Of a stretch of DNA of 8,313 nt, positions 1 to 7,169 are shown piece by piece. Origin of the DNA: Sulfurimonas sp. (GTDB lineage: Bacteria > Campylobacterota > Campylobacteria > Campylobacterales > Sulfurimonadaceae); NCBI GenBank assembly GCA_030646745.1, contig JAUSKV010000376.1:1-8313 (forward strand). The letters are read 5' to 3'. Every line of letters starts with the position of its first letter. The first letter of the stretch is position 1. Under the pieces are notes generated by a model. It saw only the letters and a program-made list of their open reading frames with translations. It was not told the DNA's origin and ran no database searches. The translations under genes and the position numbers were made by a program.

Positions 1-5
1 TCAAG

Positions 6-188
6 GTGGCAACTGCAAAAATCTTTCCTCATGGTAAGAGCAAGGTTGAAAATCAGGATGAAGTGTTTATTGCCAAAGAGGGGGATGCTGTTATTTTATT
101 TCCAGAAGGTAGCAAATTTAACATTTTGTTTGACTCTCTTGAAAAGTTTTCTGATGATTTTATGTCTCAGCGTGAACAGCCAGAGTAG
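6..188 (+). CDS. VapB-family antitoxin, short and probably degenerate
   Basis: This encodes 60 residues from a GTG start. The opening MATAKIF is how many VapB antitoxins (AbrB/MazE-type swapped-hairpin fold) begin, so GTG at 6 is the likely start, although the window edge hides any ribosome binding site. Residues 19-34 (DEVFIAKEGDAVILFP) and the tail LEKFSDDFMSQREQPE match the family pattern of a beta-strand core followed by an acidic toxin-binding tail. Family members normally have a GKSQAVRLPKEFRF-like stretch after residue 10. Here GKS runs straight into KVENQ, so about eight residues of the conserved DNA-contacting region appear to be missing. The tail stops at QPE, where relatives usually continue about 6-8 residues. 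No VapC toxin follows. VapB normally neutralises the VapC ribonuclease and represses its own operon; this copy probably does neither well. The family call rests on remembered patterns, not on a search. Confidence 0.55.
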   Translation: MATAKIFPHGKSKVENQDEVFIAKEGDAVILFPEGSKFNILFDSLEKFSDDFMSQREQPE

Positions 189-206
189 TATGAATTCCAG
201 TATGCA

Positions 207-228
207 TTCCACCTCAGGAGAGGTGGAA
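207..228. repeat. Perfect 9-bp stem-loop in the convergent gap
   Basis: TTCCACCTC (207-215) and GAGGTGGAA (220-228) are exact reverse complements around an AGGA loop. Neither strand has a T-run directly after the stem, so this is not a textbook intrinsic terminator by itself. It lies just beyond the likely terminator of the efflux operon and could act as an extra stop or as a 3'-end stabiliser. Confidence 0.5.
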
Positions 229-265
229 CGAGAAAGAAAACGGAGCCTATCTTTTTGCTCTGTTT
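229..265 (-). terminator. Probable intrinsic terminator of the efflux operon
   Basis: On the minus strand, AAACAGAGC begins inside the TAA stop of the RND gene. It can pair with GCTCCGTTT after a 10-base loop, with one A-C mismatch, and is followed by the T-rich tract TTTTCTTTCTCG. The position directly at the end of a four-gene operon supports a terminator. Read on the plus strand the mismatch becomes a G-U pair, so it might also weakly stop transcription coming from the antitoxin gene. Confidence 0.45.
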
Positions 266-3200
266 ATTGAATTTTATCCGTCTCATAAAACTTTCTTAAC
301 CATCTATCCAACGGACTTATCATTTTATACATGACGGGAACCACTAAAAGGGTTAAGACCATGGAGCTTAAAAGTCCACCGATAATTGAGATTGCCATCG
401 GTGCTTTTGTTTCACTTCCTAAACCTGTGCCTACAGCTAATGGTAACATCGCAAAAACCATGGCGATGGTTGTCATCAAAATTGGGCGAAGTCTTTTTTC
501 TCCTGCTTCTATAAGCGCTTCATCTGCACTCTTGCCAGATGCTACGGCATTGTTTGCAAAGTCCACGAGTAAAACGGCATTTTTACCTACCATTCCCATG
601 AGAAGCATAAATCCAATCATTACAAAGAGGCTAAACTGAAGTCCGCTGAGATACAGAGCCAGCATAACCCCAATGATGCTCAGAGGAAGTGCAACCATGA
701 TGATAATCGGCTGAATCAAAGACTCATATAAAATCGCCAAAATAATAAACATCAAGATTACAGAGAGACTCAGTGCTGTACCGAAAGCTTTGCCTGTTTT
801 TACCATCTCTTCAGCAAAACCTGTAAATCTATAGCTAACACCTTTTGGCATGAGATTATCAATTTCTGCTTTTGTATATGCCACCGCTCCACCCAAATCA
901 AGCCCGAAAAGGTCGGAGTAAACTATAACCTGTCTCTGTCTATCAAAGTGATTTATAGCCCCGAGTGTCGTGCTTTCGCTAAACTCAACCAGCCCATCCA
1001 AATAGACCAAGTCTCCTTTGTTTGTTCTTAGCTGAAGTTTTTTAATATCCTCCAGACCCATTCTGTTTTCATCACTAAATCTCAGAGTAATGTCGTACTG
1101 TTTTCCGTTCTCTTCAAAGTAGGAAATCTCCATGTCGCTTGAGAATGCAACAGATATTGCCTCAGCAATTTGTGATGCCGAGATGCCTAACCTAGAGGCG
1201 TTGTCTCTCAATATTTTTATATCAATCTGAGGTTTTGGGTCATCAAGATTTGTGTCAATATCCACAAACCCTTTTTTCTTCGCTAAATACTCCGTCAGAT
1301 TTTTCTTTGCACTCATCAAATCTTCAAACGAATCCGATTTTAGAACTATCTGGTACGGAACAGAAACCCCGGCGCCCTTAATATTCGGAATTGCCGCGGC
1401 AGTTATGAACATATCCTTTTTAAAGGGTGTCAGTTCCCCTCTTAGCTCTTGAATAATATGCTCTTGATTGAGAGCTCTTTTTGTCTTCTCTACAAGTTTT
1501 ACATAGATAGTCGCTTTGTGTTTTTCTTGTGAAGAGTTGTAACCCACGCTCAGAGTTGTATATTCAACAGTAGGATTTTTCTTTACCATCTCTTCAACAA
1601 GTTTCGATTTTTTTATCATCTCTTCAAGCGATATTCCGGCGTTTGCTTTGAGCGCTATCTCAAACTCTCCTTTGTCCTCTTTTGGTATAAAATCCATACC
1701 GATTTTTGGAAAAAGGCTCAGTGAGGCAAAAAAGATTAGAAATACTAAAACCAGAGTAATCACTTTAAATCGCAAAACAGCTTTTAAAGTTCTCTCATAA
1801 ATTCTCTCAATCGCCTTAAATATCGGCTCTGTCATATTATAAAATTTGCTCTCGCCCTTGTGAAGTGTTCTTGCACTCAAACTCGGAATAAAACTTAGAG
1901 CAATAGAGTAGGAGATGATGATGGCAAAACCGACCGTCATGGCAAAACTCTCAAAGAACTTTCCAACGATTCCGCTCATAAACGAAACAGGAATAAAAAC
2001 AGCCAAAAGCATCGCAGAGATTGCCAAAATGGTAAAAGCCATCTCTTTTGTTCCCTCATACGCTGCATCGTATTTGGTCATTCCTGCTTCCATCTTTTTG
2101 TAGATATTCTCGATAACGACGATGGCATCATCGATGATAATTCCGATAGCCAGAGTAAGACCGATGAGCGTCATTTTGTTTAGCTCAAAACCCATGTAAT
2201 CCATAAGAGCGAATGTACCCATGATGGAAGCCGGAATTGAAAGAGCCGAAACCATCGTAATTGTAAAGTTTCTCAAAAAAACAAAAACGATAAGCGCCGC
2301 CAGAATCGCTCCATAAATGAGGTCAAATTCAACACTTTTGAGCGACTCTAAAATAAACGGGGAAGTGTCGCTCAGTATTTGAACATCATACTTCTCTCCC
2401 GCCATATCTTTAAGCTCCGGAACAACTTTTTTTACCATGTCCACAATATCGAGCGTATTCGTGCCGGAGATTTTTTGAACCTCAAGCATAACGCCCTCAA
2501 CACCGTTAAATGAAGCATAACTTTTTGAGTCACTCAGTCCATCTTTTACGGTTGCTATATCCTTTAATTTTACATTGCTTATTATCTCAATCTCTTCTAG
2601 TTCGCTCACACTCAGAGCATCCGCTTTTGTTTTAAGAGTAAACTCCTCTGTGGAAGTAATGAGTTTGCCGCCACCGATTTTTACATTTTCTCTTGCTACA
2701 ATAGAGTTTAACTCTGCAATTGTGATGCCGTATTTATTGAGTGCCTCGGCACGCGGAAATATTTTTATCTCTCTGTCTTTATAGCCGATGATGTTAATTG
2801 CGCCAACACCGTTGATTTTTTGAATCTTTGGTTTTACCTTCTCGTCTGCAAAGAGCATAAGGTTTTTGATGCTGTCATTTTTGGCCGTTAAGAAGATATT
2901 AATAACAGAAGCTCCGCCGATGTCGAGCTTACTTACAAGCGGTGCATCTGCATTTTTTGGTAATACGACTGCCGAGACTTTGTCCCGTACATCGTTGGCA
3001 CACTCGTCCATATCTCTTTCTAAAAAGAATTTCACGATAACAATACTCACATTGTCGGCACTTGTTGAAGTGATGCTATCGACTCCGCCGATTCTTGAAA
3101 TTGCCTCTTCGATTTTATCTGTTACCTGAGACTCCATTGTACCGGCTTCGGCACCCGGATAGGTTGTTTTTATTGTAACTATCGGAAAGTCTATATTTGG

Positions 3201-3305
3201 AAAGAGAGCCGAGGGCATAGATTTGAAACTCATGTATCCAAATATGACCATAGTTAAGACATACATCAGCGTCGTAATCGGTCTTTTTATTGCTAATTTA
3301 TACAT
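264..3305 (-). CDS. RND-family efflux pump inner-membrane subunit (HefC/AcrB-like)
   Basis: This is the proton-driven pump of a tripartite efflux system, taking substrates from the inner membrane or periplasm and passing them to the TolC channel. At 1013 residues it is close to full length for the HAE-1/AcrB group. TM1 is at about 10-28, followed by a first periplasmic (porter) domain to about 325. TM2-TM6 span about 327-476 and TM7 about 512-532. A second porter domain runs to about 840, and TM8-TM12 span about 842-992. The proton-relay residues are visible: the Asp pair 392-393 in IDDAIVVIEN (TM4, equivalent to AcrB D407/D408) and Lys908 in GKNAVLLVDF (TM10, equivalent to AcrB K940). ILYESLIQP at about 857 is another family hallmark. 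The start MYKLAIKRP is typical, and an AAAGAG ribosome site lies 7 bases upstream, inside the end of the fusion-protein gene, from which it is separated by 4 bases. It is the last gene of the operon. The substrate cannot be read from the sequence; organic solvents, bile-like compounds or dyes are possible. Confidence 0.96.
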   Translation of the reverse strand: MYKLAIKRPITTLMYVLTMVIFGYMSFKSMPSALFPNIDFPIVTIKTTYPGAEAGTMESQVTDKIEEAISRIGGVDSITSTSADNVSIVIVKFFLERDMDECANDVRDKVSAVVLPKNADAPLVSKLDIGGASVINIFLTAKNDSIKNLMLFADEKVKPKIQKINGVGAINIIGYKDREIKIFPRAEALNKYGITIAELNSIVARENVKIGGGKLITSTEEFTLKTKADALSVSELEEIEIISNVKLKDIATVKDGLSDSKSYASFNGVEGVMLEVQKISGTNTLDIVDMVKKVVPELKDMAGEKYDVQILSDTSPFILESLKSVEFDLIYGAILAALIVFVFLRNFTITMVSALSIPASIMGTFALMDYMGFELNKMTLIGLTLAIGIIIDDAIVVIENIYKKMEAGMTKYDAAYEGTKEMAFTILAISAMLLAVFIPVSFMSGIVGKFFESFAMTVGFAIIISYSIALSFIPSLSARTLHKGESKFYNMTEPIFKAIERIYERTLKAVLRFKVITLVLVFLIFFASLSLFPKIGMDFIPKEDKGEFEIALKANAGISLEEMIKKSKLVEEMVKKNPTVEYTTLSVGYNSSQEKHKATIYVKLVEKTKRALNQEHIIQELRGELTPFKKDMFITAAAIPNIKGAGVSVPYQIVLKSDSFEDLMSAKKNLTEYLAKKKGFVDIDTNLDDPKPQIDIKILRDNASRLGISASQIAEAISVAFSSDMEISYFEENGKQYDITLRFSDENRMGLEDIKKLQLRTNKGDLVYLDGLVEFSESTTLGAINHFDRQRQVIVYSDLFGLDLGGAVAYTKAEIDNLMPKGVSYRFTGFAEEMVKTGKAFGTALSLSVILMFIILAILYESLIQPIIIMVALPLSIIGVMLALYLSGLQFSLFVMIGFMLLMGMVGKNAVLLVDFANNAVASGKSADEALIEAGEKRLRPILMTTIAMVFAMLPLAVGTGLGSETKAPMAISIIGGLLSSMVLTLLVVPVMYKMISPLDRWLRKFYETDKIQ

Positions 3306-3309
3306 GGTT

Positions 3310-4062
3310 TTACTCTTTTGCAGCTGTATTTATATAGCCGTTCCCCACAAGTCCAACTATAAAATCTTTTGCTTTTACCTCTGCGAGAAGTTTTCTGTTT
3401 GCATCGTTCGCATGTGGGTATATGTTTGTTATTTTTCCCTCATAACTTTGTTTGTCTCCATCAATCGTGTATTTAAATGTTTGCCCTACCGCAACACTTT
3501 TCCAATACTTCTGGTCAAATTCTAAAACAAGTTTTCTCTCACTTTGGCTCTGAATTTTAAAGATTGTTCTTAAAACCATTCCGTTTACAACATCACCGAC
3601 CTCAACAGCCTTTTCAAAAATCACCCCATCAAACGGTGCATAAATAGTTGTTTTGTCGTAAAGAGTCTGCTTATAGGCTAGATTTGCTTTTGCTACAAGA
3701 AGCGCTGCTTTTGCACTCTCATAATTCATGGCATATTTATCAAACTGCGCTTCATCTATAAGATGTTTAATGATTACCTGTCTGTCGTAATCTTTTTGTG
3801 CAAATTTGAGAGTTACCTCTGCACTCGCTACTGAGGCTTTTGCAATCTCTAAGGAGGCTTTGAGATCATCGCTGTAAAGCTCTACAAGTTTATCCCCTTT
3901 TTTTACAACGCTTGAAGCATCCACGAAAACGCTCTTAACAACTCCGCTCGCATCAAAAGCTAAATTTGCACCCTTTTGCGCAGCACAATAAAAACTGGCA
4001 TAGACATCGTCCGCACTCATCACTAAAACCAAACTCATTAAACCAAGTACTATTTTTATCAT
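3310..4062 (-). CDS. Periplasmic membrane fusion (adaptor) protein, HlyD/AcrA family, short form (HefB-like)
   Basis: This adaptor links the RND pump to the TolC channel. The 250-residue product starts with a hydrophobic segment ending near residue 22 (VYA), which looks like an ordinary signal peptide. There is no lipobox, so lipid anchoring is unlikely. The first half of the lipoyl/barrel-sandwich domain is at about 30-63 (LAFDASGVVKSVFV, then VVKKGDKLVEL). A helical hairpin of about 64-136, rich in Ala, Lys and Leu, would contact TolC. The second lipoyl half is at about 137-170 (YAPFDGVIFEKAVEVGDVV), and a beta-barrel region occupies about 175-245. AcrA-type adaptors run near 400 residues; this one ends where the membrane-proximal domain would begin, which I recall as typical of HefB-like adaptors. 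The start overlaps the tolC-like stop by ATGA and is preceded by GAGGAG with an 8-base gap. Confidence 0.92.
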   Translation of the reverse strand: MIKIVLGLMSLVLVMSADDVYASFYCAAQKGANLAFDASGVVKSVFVDASSVVKKGDKLVELYSDDLKASLEIAKASVASAEVTLKFAQKDYDRQVIIKHLIDEAQFDKYAMNYESAKAALLVAKANLAYKQTLYDKTTIYAPFDGVIFEKAVEVGDVVNGMVLRTIFKIQSQSERKLVLEFDQKYWKSVAVGQTFKYTIDGDKQSYEGKITNIYPHANDANRKLLAEVKAKDFIVGLVGNGYINTAAKE

Positions 4063-5285
4063 TTTATAAACTCCTCTAAATTTTTTCCGCTGTAGTAATA
4101 ATAGGATGCATAGGCAACTTCAAGCTCATTAAGCGATGTTTCATATAAAGCTTTCGCACCTGTTTTTGCTGTTAAAGCATTCAGATAAACAATATAATCC
4201 ACTATACCTACATTATATTTTTCGTTTATTGTCTCATAGGCACTTGTTGCCGCGACTAAAGCACTCTTTGCACTTTTTATTTTTATTTCGCCTGTTTCAA
4301 CTCTAAAAAGCGCTAATTCAAACTGCATTTTTTGCTCTTTTGTTTTATATGCTACTTGAGCCTTAAGTGCATACGCATTTATCATAACGGCTTGTTTCGC
4401 ATCGCTTAGAGTTCCATAATCAAAAATTCTCATATTTGCACTTATCATAGCAACATTTTGATTATCCACTCCCGCCAAGTGGGCTGCATCCGCTCTATCA
4501 TAACCGTAAATATTATAGCTATCTTCTACTCTTATTTGAGGGTAATAAGCGCTATTTATAGACTCTGCCGCATTTATAATCGAACTCTCTTTTGCCATCA
4601 GAGAGATAATGGCATCACTATTTTGCATCTCTTGCTGGATTACATCTTTGAAATTTGACTTATCTAAAACATCAATTTTTTTACCAACCTTTAACTCCAG
4701 CAATTTATGCGTTGAGAGTATCTGCAATCTTAGAGATTCAATATCATACATGTTGGTATCGTACGCCGCTTGAAGTCTGTCTATGTCATCTTTTGTTGCA
4801 AGTTTGGCTTCAACATATTTTTTTACCCTAGAGAGTTGCTCTTGCAGAGATTTACTTGCATCCTGTTTGGCTTCCAAAGAAGCTTCTAAACTTTTAATTG
4901 CGTAAAAATCTTTTGTTATGTCTAAATTTAGAATTTTTTTCATCTCGTTTGTGTCATGTTGAGAGGCTTTATACTCATCTTTTGACTGTTCCAAAAGAGA
5001 TGATTTTCTGCCGCCATCGTAAATATCTAAACCGGCTTTTGCATATCCGCTGTAAACATCGCCGGCCTGCATAAGATTTCTCTCCTGGGTACTCTTATAA
5101 AATGCTCCAACATCAATAGTCGGAAAATAGGCACTCTTTTTTGACTCAACATCTTTTGCTTTTGCATCTTGCGTGAGCTTGCTTGAAACCAAAAGGTCAT
5201 TGTTCTGTTTTGCATACTCCAAGAGTGACTTTAAATCATCCCCAAGCAGTAAAATCGGAAGAAATAGAAACAGTAATTTTGTCAT
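4059..5285 (-). CDS. TolC-family outer membrane efflux channel (HefA-like)
   Basis: This is the outer membrane exit duct of the tripartite pump. The 408-residue product has a short N-terminal hydrophobic signal (residues 1-15) with no cysteine, so it resembles TolC rather than the lipidated OprM/CmeC type. The internal duplication of the OEP fold is visible. SAYFPTIDVGAFYKS (about 51-65) is echoed by SAYYPQIRVEDSYNI (about 245-259), and LDIYDGGRKSSLLEQ (about 86-100) by MRIFDYGTLSDAKQA (about 285-299). These are the two beta-strand plus long-helix repeats. Long Lys/Glu/Ala/Leu-rich helices fill about 100-200 and 300-395. The start overlaps the TetR stop (ATGA) and is preceded by a strong GAGGTG five bases upstream, inside the end of the regulator gene. 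This supports translational coupling and one shared transcript. Confidence 0.94.
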   Translation of the reverse strand: MTKLLFLFLPILLLGDDLKSLLEYAKQNNDLLVSSKLTQDAKAKDVESKKSAYFPTIDVGAFYKSTQERNLMQAGDVYSGYAKAGLDIYDGGRKSSLLEQSKDEYKASQHDTNEMKKILNLDITKDFYAIKSLEASLEAKQDASKSLQEQLSRVKKYVEAKLATKDDIDRLQAAYDTNMYDIESLRLQILSTHKLLELKVGKKIDVLDKSNFKDVIQQEMQNSDAIISLMAKESSIINAAESINSAYYPQIRVEDSYNIYGYDRADAAHLAGVDNQNVAMISANMRIFDYGTLSDAKQAVMINAYALKAQVAYKTKEQKMQFELALFRVETGEIKIKSAKSALVAATSAYETINEKYNVGIVDYIVYLNALTAKTGAKALYETSLNELEVAYASYYYYSGKNLEEFIK

Positions 5286-5878
5286 TTTTTCACCTCTATA
5301 AGTTCAAATAAAGTATCATAAAAAGTATCTAACTCTCTTTTTATATTATCTATCGTAGTTGTTGTAGAGCTTGCTACAAACAAGCCCTCACCCATAACAA
5401 AAAGCCCTCTTGCCAAATTCTTTGAAGCCAAAACAAGCTCGCCTTTGTTTATTCCTGTTTGAATTATCTCTTCAAACCACTTAAAATATGTAGCAGAACA
5501 TGTGCTCTGAAACTCTATCATCTCTCTTTGCGGATTTGCAAGATTGATAGAGATAAACTCTTTATAAAGCTTTCTCAGCTCAACATCTTCCTCTCTATAA
5601 AACACACCGAAAAACTCTATAATCTTCTCTTTTGTCTTCTCTTTAGAGTCAATTCTTAGTTTCTTTTGTATGTTATGTTCTTGAAGCAAAATATTGACTA
5701 TCTCAAAAACTATCTCTTCTTTGTTTTTGAAATACTCATAAATTGTACCCTTGCCTACACCTGCAACCTTTGCAACCTCAGAGACAGTTAAATCTTTAAT
5801 TCCATTTTTTATGAACAGCTCTTTACATGAGAGTGCTATATCTTTTCTCTTTTGTACTTTGTCAACAATTATCGCCAT
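5282..5878 (-). CDS. TetR/AcrR-family transcriptional repressor of the efflux operon
   Basis: The 198-residue product has the usual TetR-family length. The N-terminal DNA-binding domain spans about 9-55, with the helix-turn-helix LTVSEVAKVAGVGKGTIYEYF at about residues 30-50, including the family signature GVGKGTIYEYFKNKEEI. The remaining helical part (about 60-198) is the ligand-binding and dimerisation domain, which varies between members and so does not reveal the inducer. It is the first gene of the operon and overlaps the channel gene by ATGA. A 17-base imperfect palindrome sits 20 bases upstream of the start. By analogy with AcrR, CmeR and similar repressors, I infer that it binds there and is released by pump substrates, so it would control itself and the pump together. 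The start codon follows the purine-rich TAGGTAGGTTGA. Confidence 0.93.
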   Translation of the reverse strand: MAIIVDKVQKRKDIALSCKELFIKNGIKDLTVSEVAKVAGVGKGTIYEYFKNKEEIVFEIVNILLQEHNIQKKLRIDSKEKTKEKIIEFFGVFYREEDVELRKLYKEFISINLANPQREMIEFQSTCSATYFKWFEEIIQTGINKGELVLASKNLARGLFVMGEGLFVASSTTTTIDNIKRELDTFYDTLFELIEVKK

Positions 5879-5898
5879 TCAACCTACCTAATTCAAAA

Positions 5899-5915
5899 TG
5901 ACCGACCATCAGTCA
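5899..5915. promoter_or_regulatory. Candidate TetR-type operator, 17-bp imperfect palindrome
   Basis: TGACCGACCATCAGTCA reads almost the same on the other strand: the outer TGAC/GTCA arms and the inner GA/TC pairs match, and only positions near the centre and one arm position differ. Size, dyad symmetry and TGAC/GTCA arms suit a TetR-family dimer. It lies between the candidate -10 element (5925-5930) and the repressor start codon, about where transcription would begin, so occupancy would block the operon. That the neighbouring repressor binds it is an inference. Confidence 0.6.
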
Positions 5916-5924
5916 ATTAAGTAG

Positions 5925-5930
5925 ATTGTA
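5925..5930 (-). promoter_or_regulatory. Candidate -10 element of the efflux operon promoter
   Basis: The minus strand reads TATACAATC here, with TACAAT as the -10 hexamer, in AT-rich DNA. No good -35 hexamer lies 17 bases upstream (the sequence is A-rich), which is common for sigma-70 promoters in Campylobacterota. The predicted transcription start would fall near 5918, so the palindrome would cover roughly +3 to +19. Its placement relative to the operator is the main reason to favour it. Confidence 0.4.
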
Positions 5931-5987
5931 TATTTTCAACGATTAACTTTTGCTTAAATTTATGTTTTACTTTATCCTAAAGAGAAT

Positions 5988-6018
5988 ATTATAGGGCTGC
6001 AAAGATTAGAGAATTATA
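5988..6018 (-). promoter_or_regulatory. Two further TATAAT boxes upstream of the TetR gene
   Basis: The minus strand carries a perfect TATAAT at 5988-5993 and a second (GTATAATTC) at 6013-6018, 25 bases apart. Neither has a clear -35 partner. Either could be a more distal promoter for the efflux operon, giving a leader of 100 bases or more that still contains the operator. In AT-rich DNA, chance occurrence is quite possible. Confidence 0.3.
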
Positions 6019-6083
6019 CTTTTGGTGACACTGCCGATATTTGCAATTACCGAAATATATAAATGAACAAGAATCAGATAATT

Positions 6084-7169
6084 TTAGGCTATCTTTCTTC
6101 TGAACATCCAAGAAGCGACAAGCAAAGAGGAAAAGCCAAGCAGGAGCATCGGGATGATGAGTCCCAGTGCTATTTTAAAAGAGATATTTTTCAAAAACAC
6201 TCCCTTTAGCAGCACTAAAAAATATTTCAGAGAGACAAAATCTGTCACGGGAATGAGCCATGGAGGCATATTCTCAACCGGAGTTGCAAATCCAGACATC
6301 AGAATATAAGGCACAACCAAAACAAAAGCTCCTAAAATCCCCTGCTGCTGCGTGGATGAGATGGATGAGATAAAAAGCCCTATTCCTACAATCGAAAATA
6401 AAAAAGAGACTAAACCCAGATAAAGGATAAAGATAGAGCCGACAAAAGGGACTCCAAAAAAAGTAGTTGCCGCAAAAAAGATAAAACTCGCCTCCACGGT
6501 GCTGATAATCAGAGGTGGGATTGTTTTACCCACAATCAAAACAGTCGGAGAGAGCGGAGAGACCAATATCTGCTCAAATGTTCCAAGCTCACGCTCTCTT
6601 GCGACGGAGAGCGAGGTTAAAAGTATGGCAATCAACATGGAGAGACTCCCCATCAGATTTGGAAGTATCCACCAGAAGTTATCCAAATTCGGGTTATACC
6701 AGCTTCTGCCGACAAAAGTATCCATGCTCTTAGAATGAGGAAATGTTTTGGATATTGCTGTTCGCATATAGGATTCTGCTATTTGAGCCGTATTTGACTT
6801 TCTTCCGTCGGCTATGATTTGAAGGGTGGTCTTCTGCCCTGCACTCACTTTTTGTGCAAAATTTTGCGGAATGTAGAGCGTTGAGAGCACCTTTTGTGAG
6901 TCTATATATGAGGTCAACTCCGCCTCACTTTTCAACATATAAACAGCTGTAAAAGTTTCACTTAAAGAGAGCGTTCTTATTATCTCCTGACTCTGTGTTG
7001 TATTATCTCTGTCAAGCACCCCGATGCTGATATTTTTAACCTCAAGGGTCACTGCAAAAGAGAAGAGTATAAGCTGAAGAAGCGGAGGAATGATGATGAT
7101 AGTTCTTGATTTTTTATCGCTCCAGATAGCCAAAAACTCCTTTTTAATCAGTGCCAAAAGTGGATACAT
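6084..7169 (-). CDS. ABC-2 type exporter permease, YhhJ-like
   Basis: This is the inner-membrane permease of an ABC exporter, 361 residues long, near the usual 370-380. The layout fits the ABC2_membrane_3 architecture. TM1 is at about 22-42, followed by a long periplasmic domain (about 43-165) containing IADGRKSNTAQIA and the YNPNLDNFWWILP segment also seen in E. coli YhhJ. Five membrane segments follow: about 168-189, 219-238, 244-270, 276-293 and 333-354. The cytoplasmic coupling motif ARERELGTFEQILVSPLSP lies at about 190-208. The ATG at 7169 is chosen because homologous sequence begins there (MYPLLALIKKEFLAIW) and AAGG lies 8 bases upstream. The frame stays open further upstream to 7346, but that part reads as nonsense over the neighbouring gene. 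The stop and start overlap as TGATG, so translation would be coupled. Substrate unknown. The partner permease upstream appears broken. Confidence 0.92.
   Translation of the reverse strand: MYPLLALIKKEFLAIWSDKKSRTIIIIPPLLQLILFSFAVTLEVKNISIGVLDRDNTTQSQEIIRTLSLSETFTAVYMLKSEAELTSYIDSQKVLSTLYIPQNFAQKVSAGQKTTLQIIADGRKSNTAQIAESYMRTAISKTFPHSKSMDTFVGRSWYNPNLDNFWWILPNLMGSLSMLIAILLTSLSVARERELGTFEQILVSPLSPTVLIVGKTIPPLIISTVEASFIFFAATTFFGVPFVGSIFILYLGLVSFLFSIVGIGLFISSISSTQQQGILGAFVLVVPYILMSGFATPVENMPPWLIPVTDFVSLKYFLVLLKGVFLKNISFKIALGLIIPMLLLGFSSLLVASWMFRRKIA

Noticed and set aside
31..270. 79-residue plus-strand frame overlapping the antitoxin
   Set aside because: It is out of frame with the recognisable VapB-like sequence, has low-complexity Ser/Arg content and runs through the hairpins into the end of the pump gene.
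331..3525. Several plus-strand open frames of 60-100 codons opposite the pump and adaptor genes
   Set aside because: They are antisense shadows of strongly recognisable minus-strand genes and have no family-like features.
5961..5994. Tiny plus-strand frame reading MFYFILKRIL
   Set aside because: Only 10 codons, no convincing ribosome site, in AT-rich intergenic DNA; no support as a leader peptide.
6019..6083. Possible terminator after the YhhJ-like permease gene
   Set aside because: Only a weak 6-bp AT-only stem (ATATTT/AAATAT) with no T-tract was found, so I do not call a terminator; some read-through into the TetR operon remains possible.
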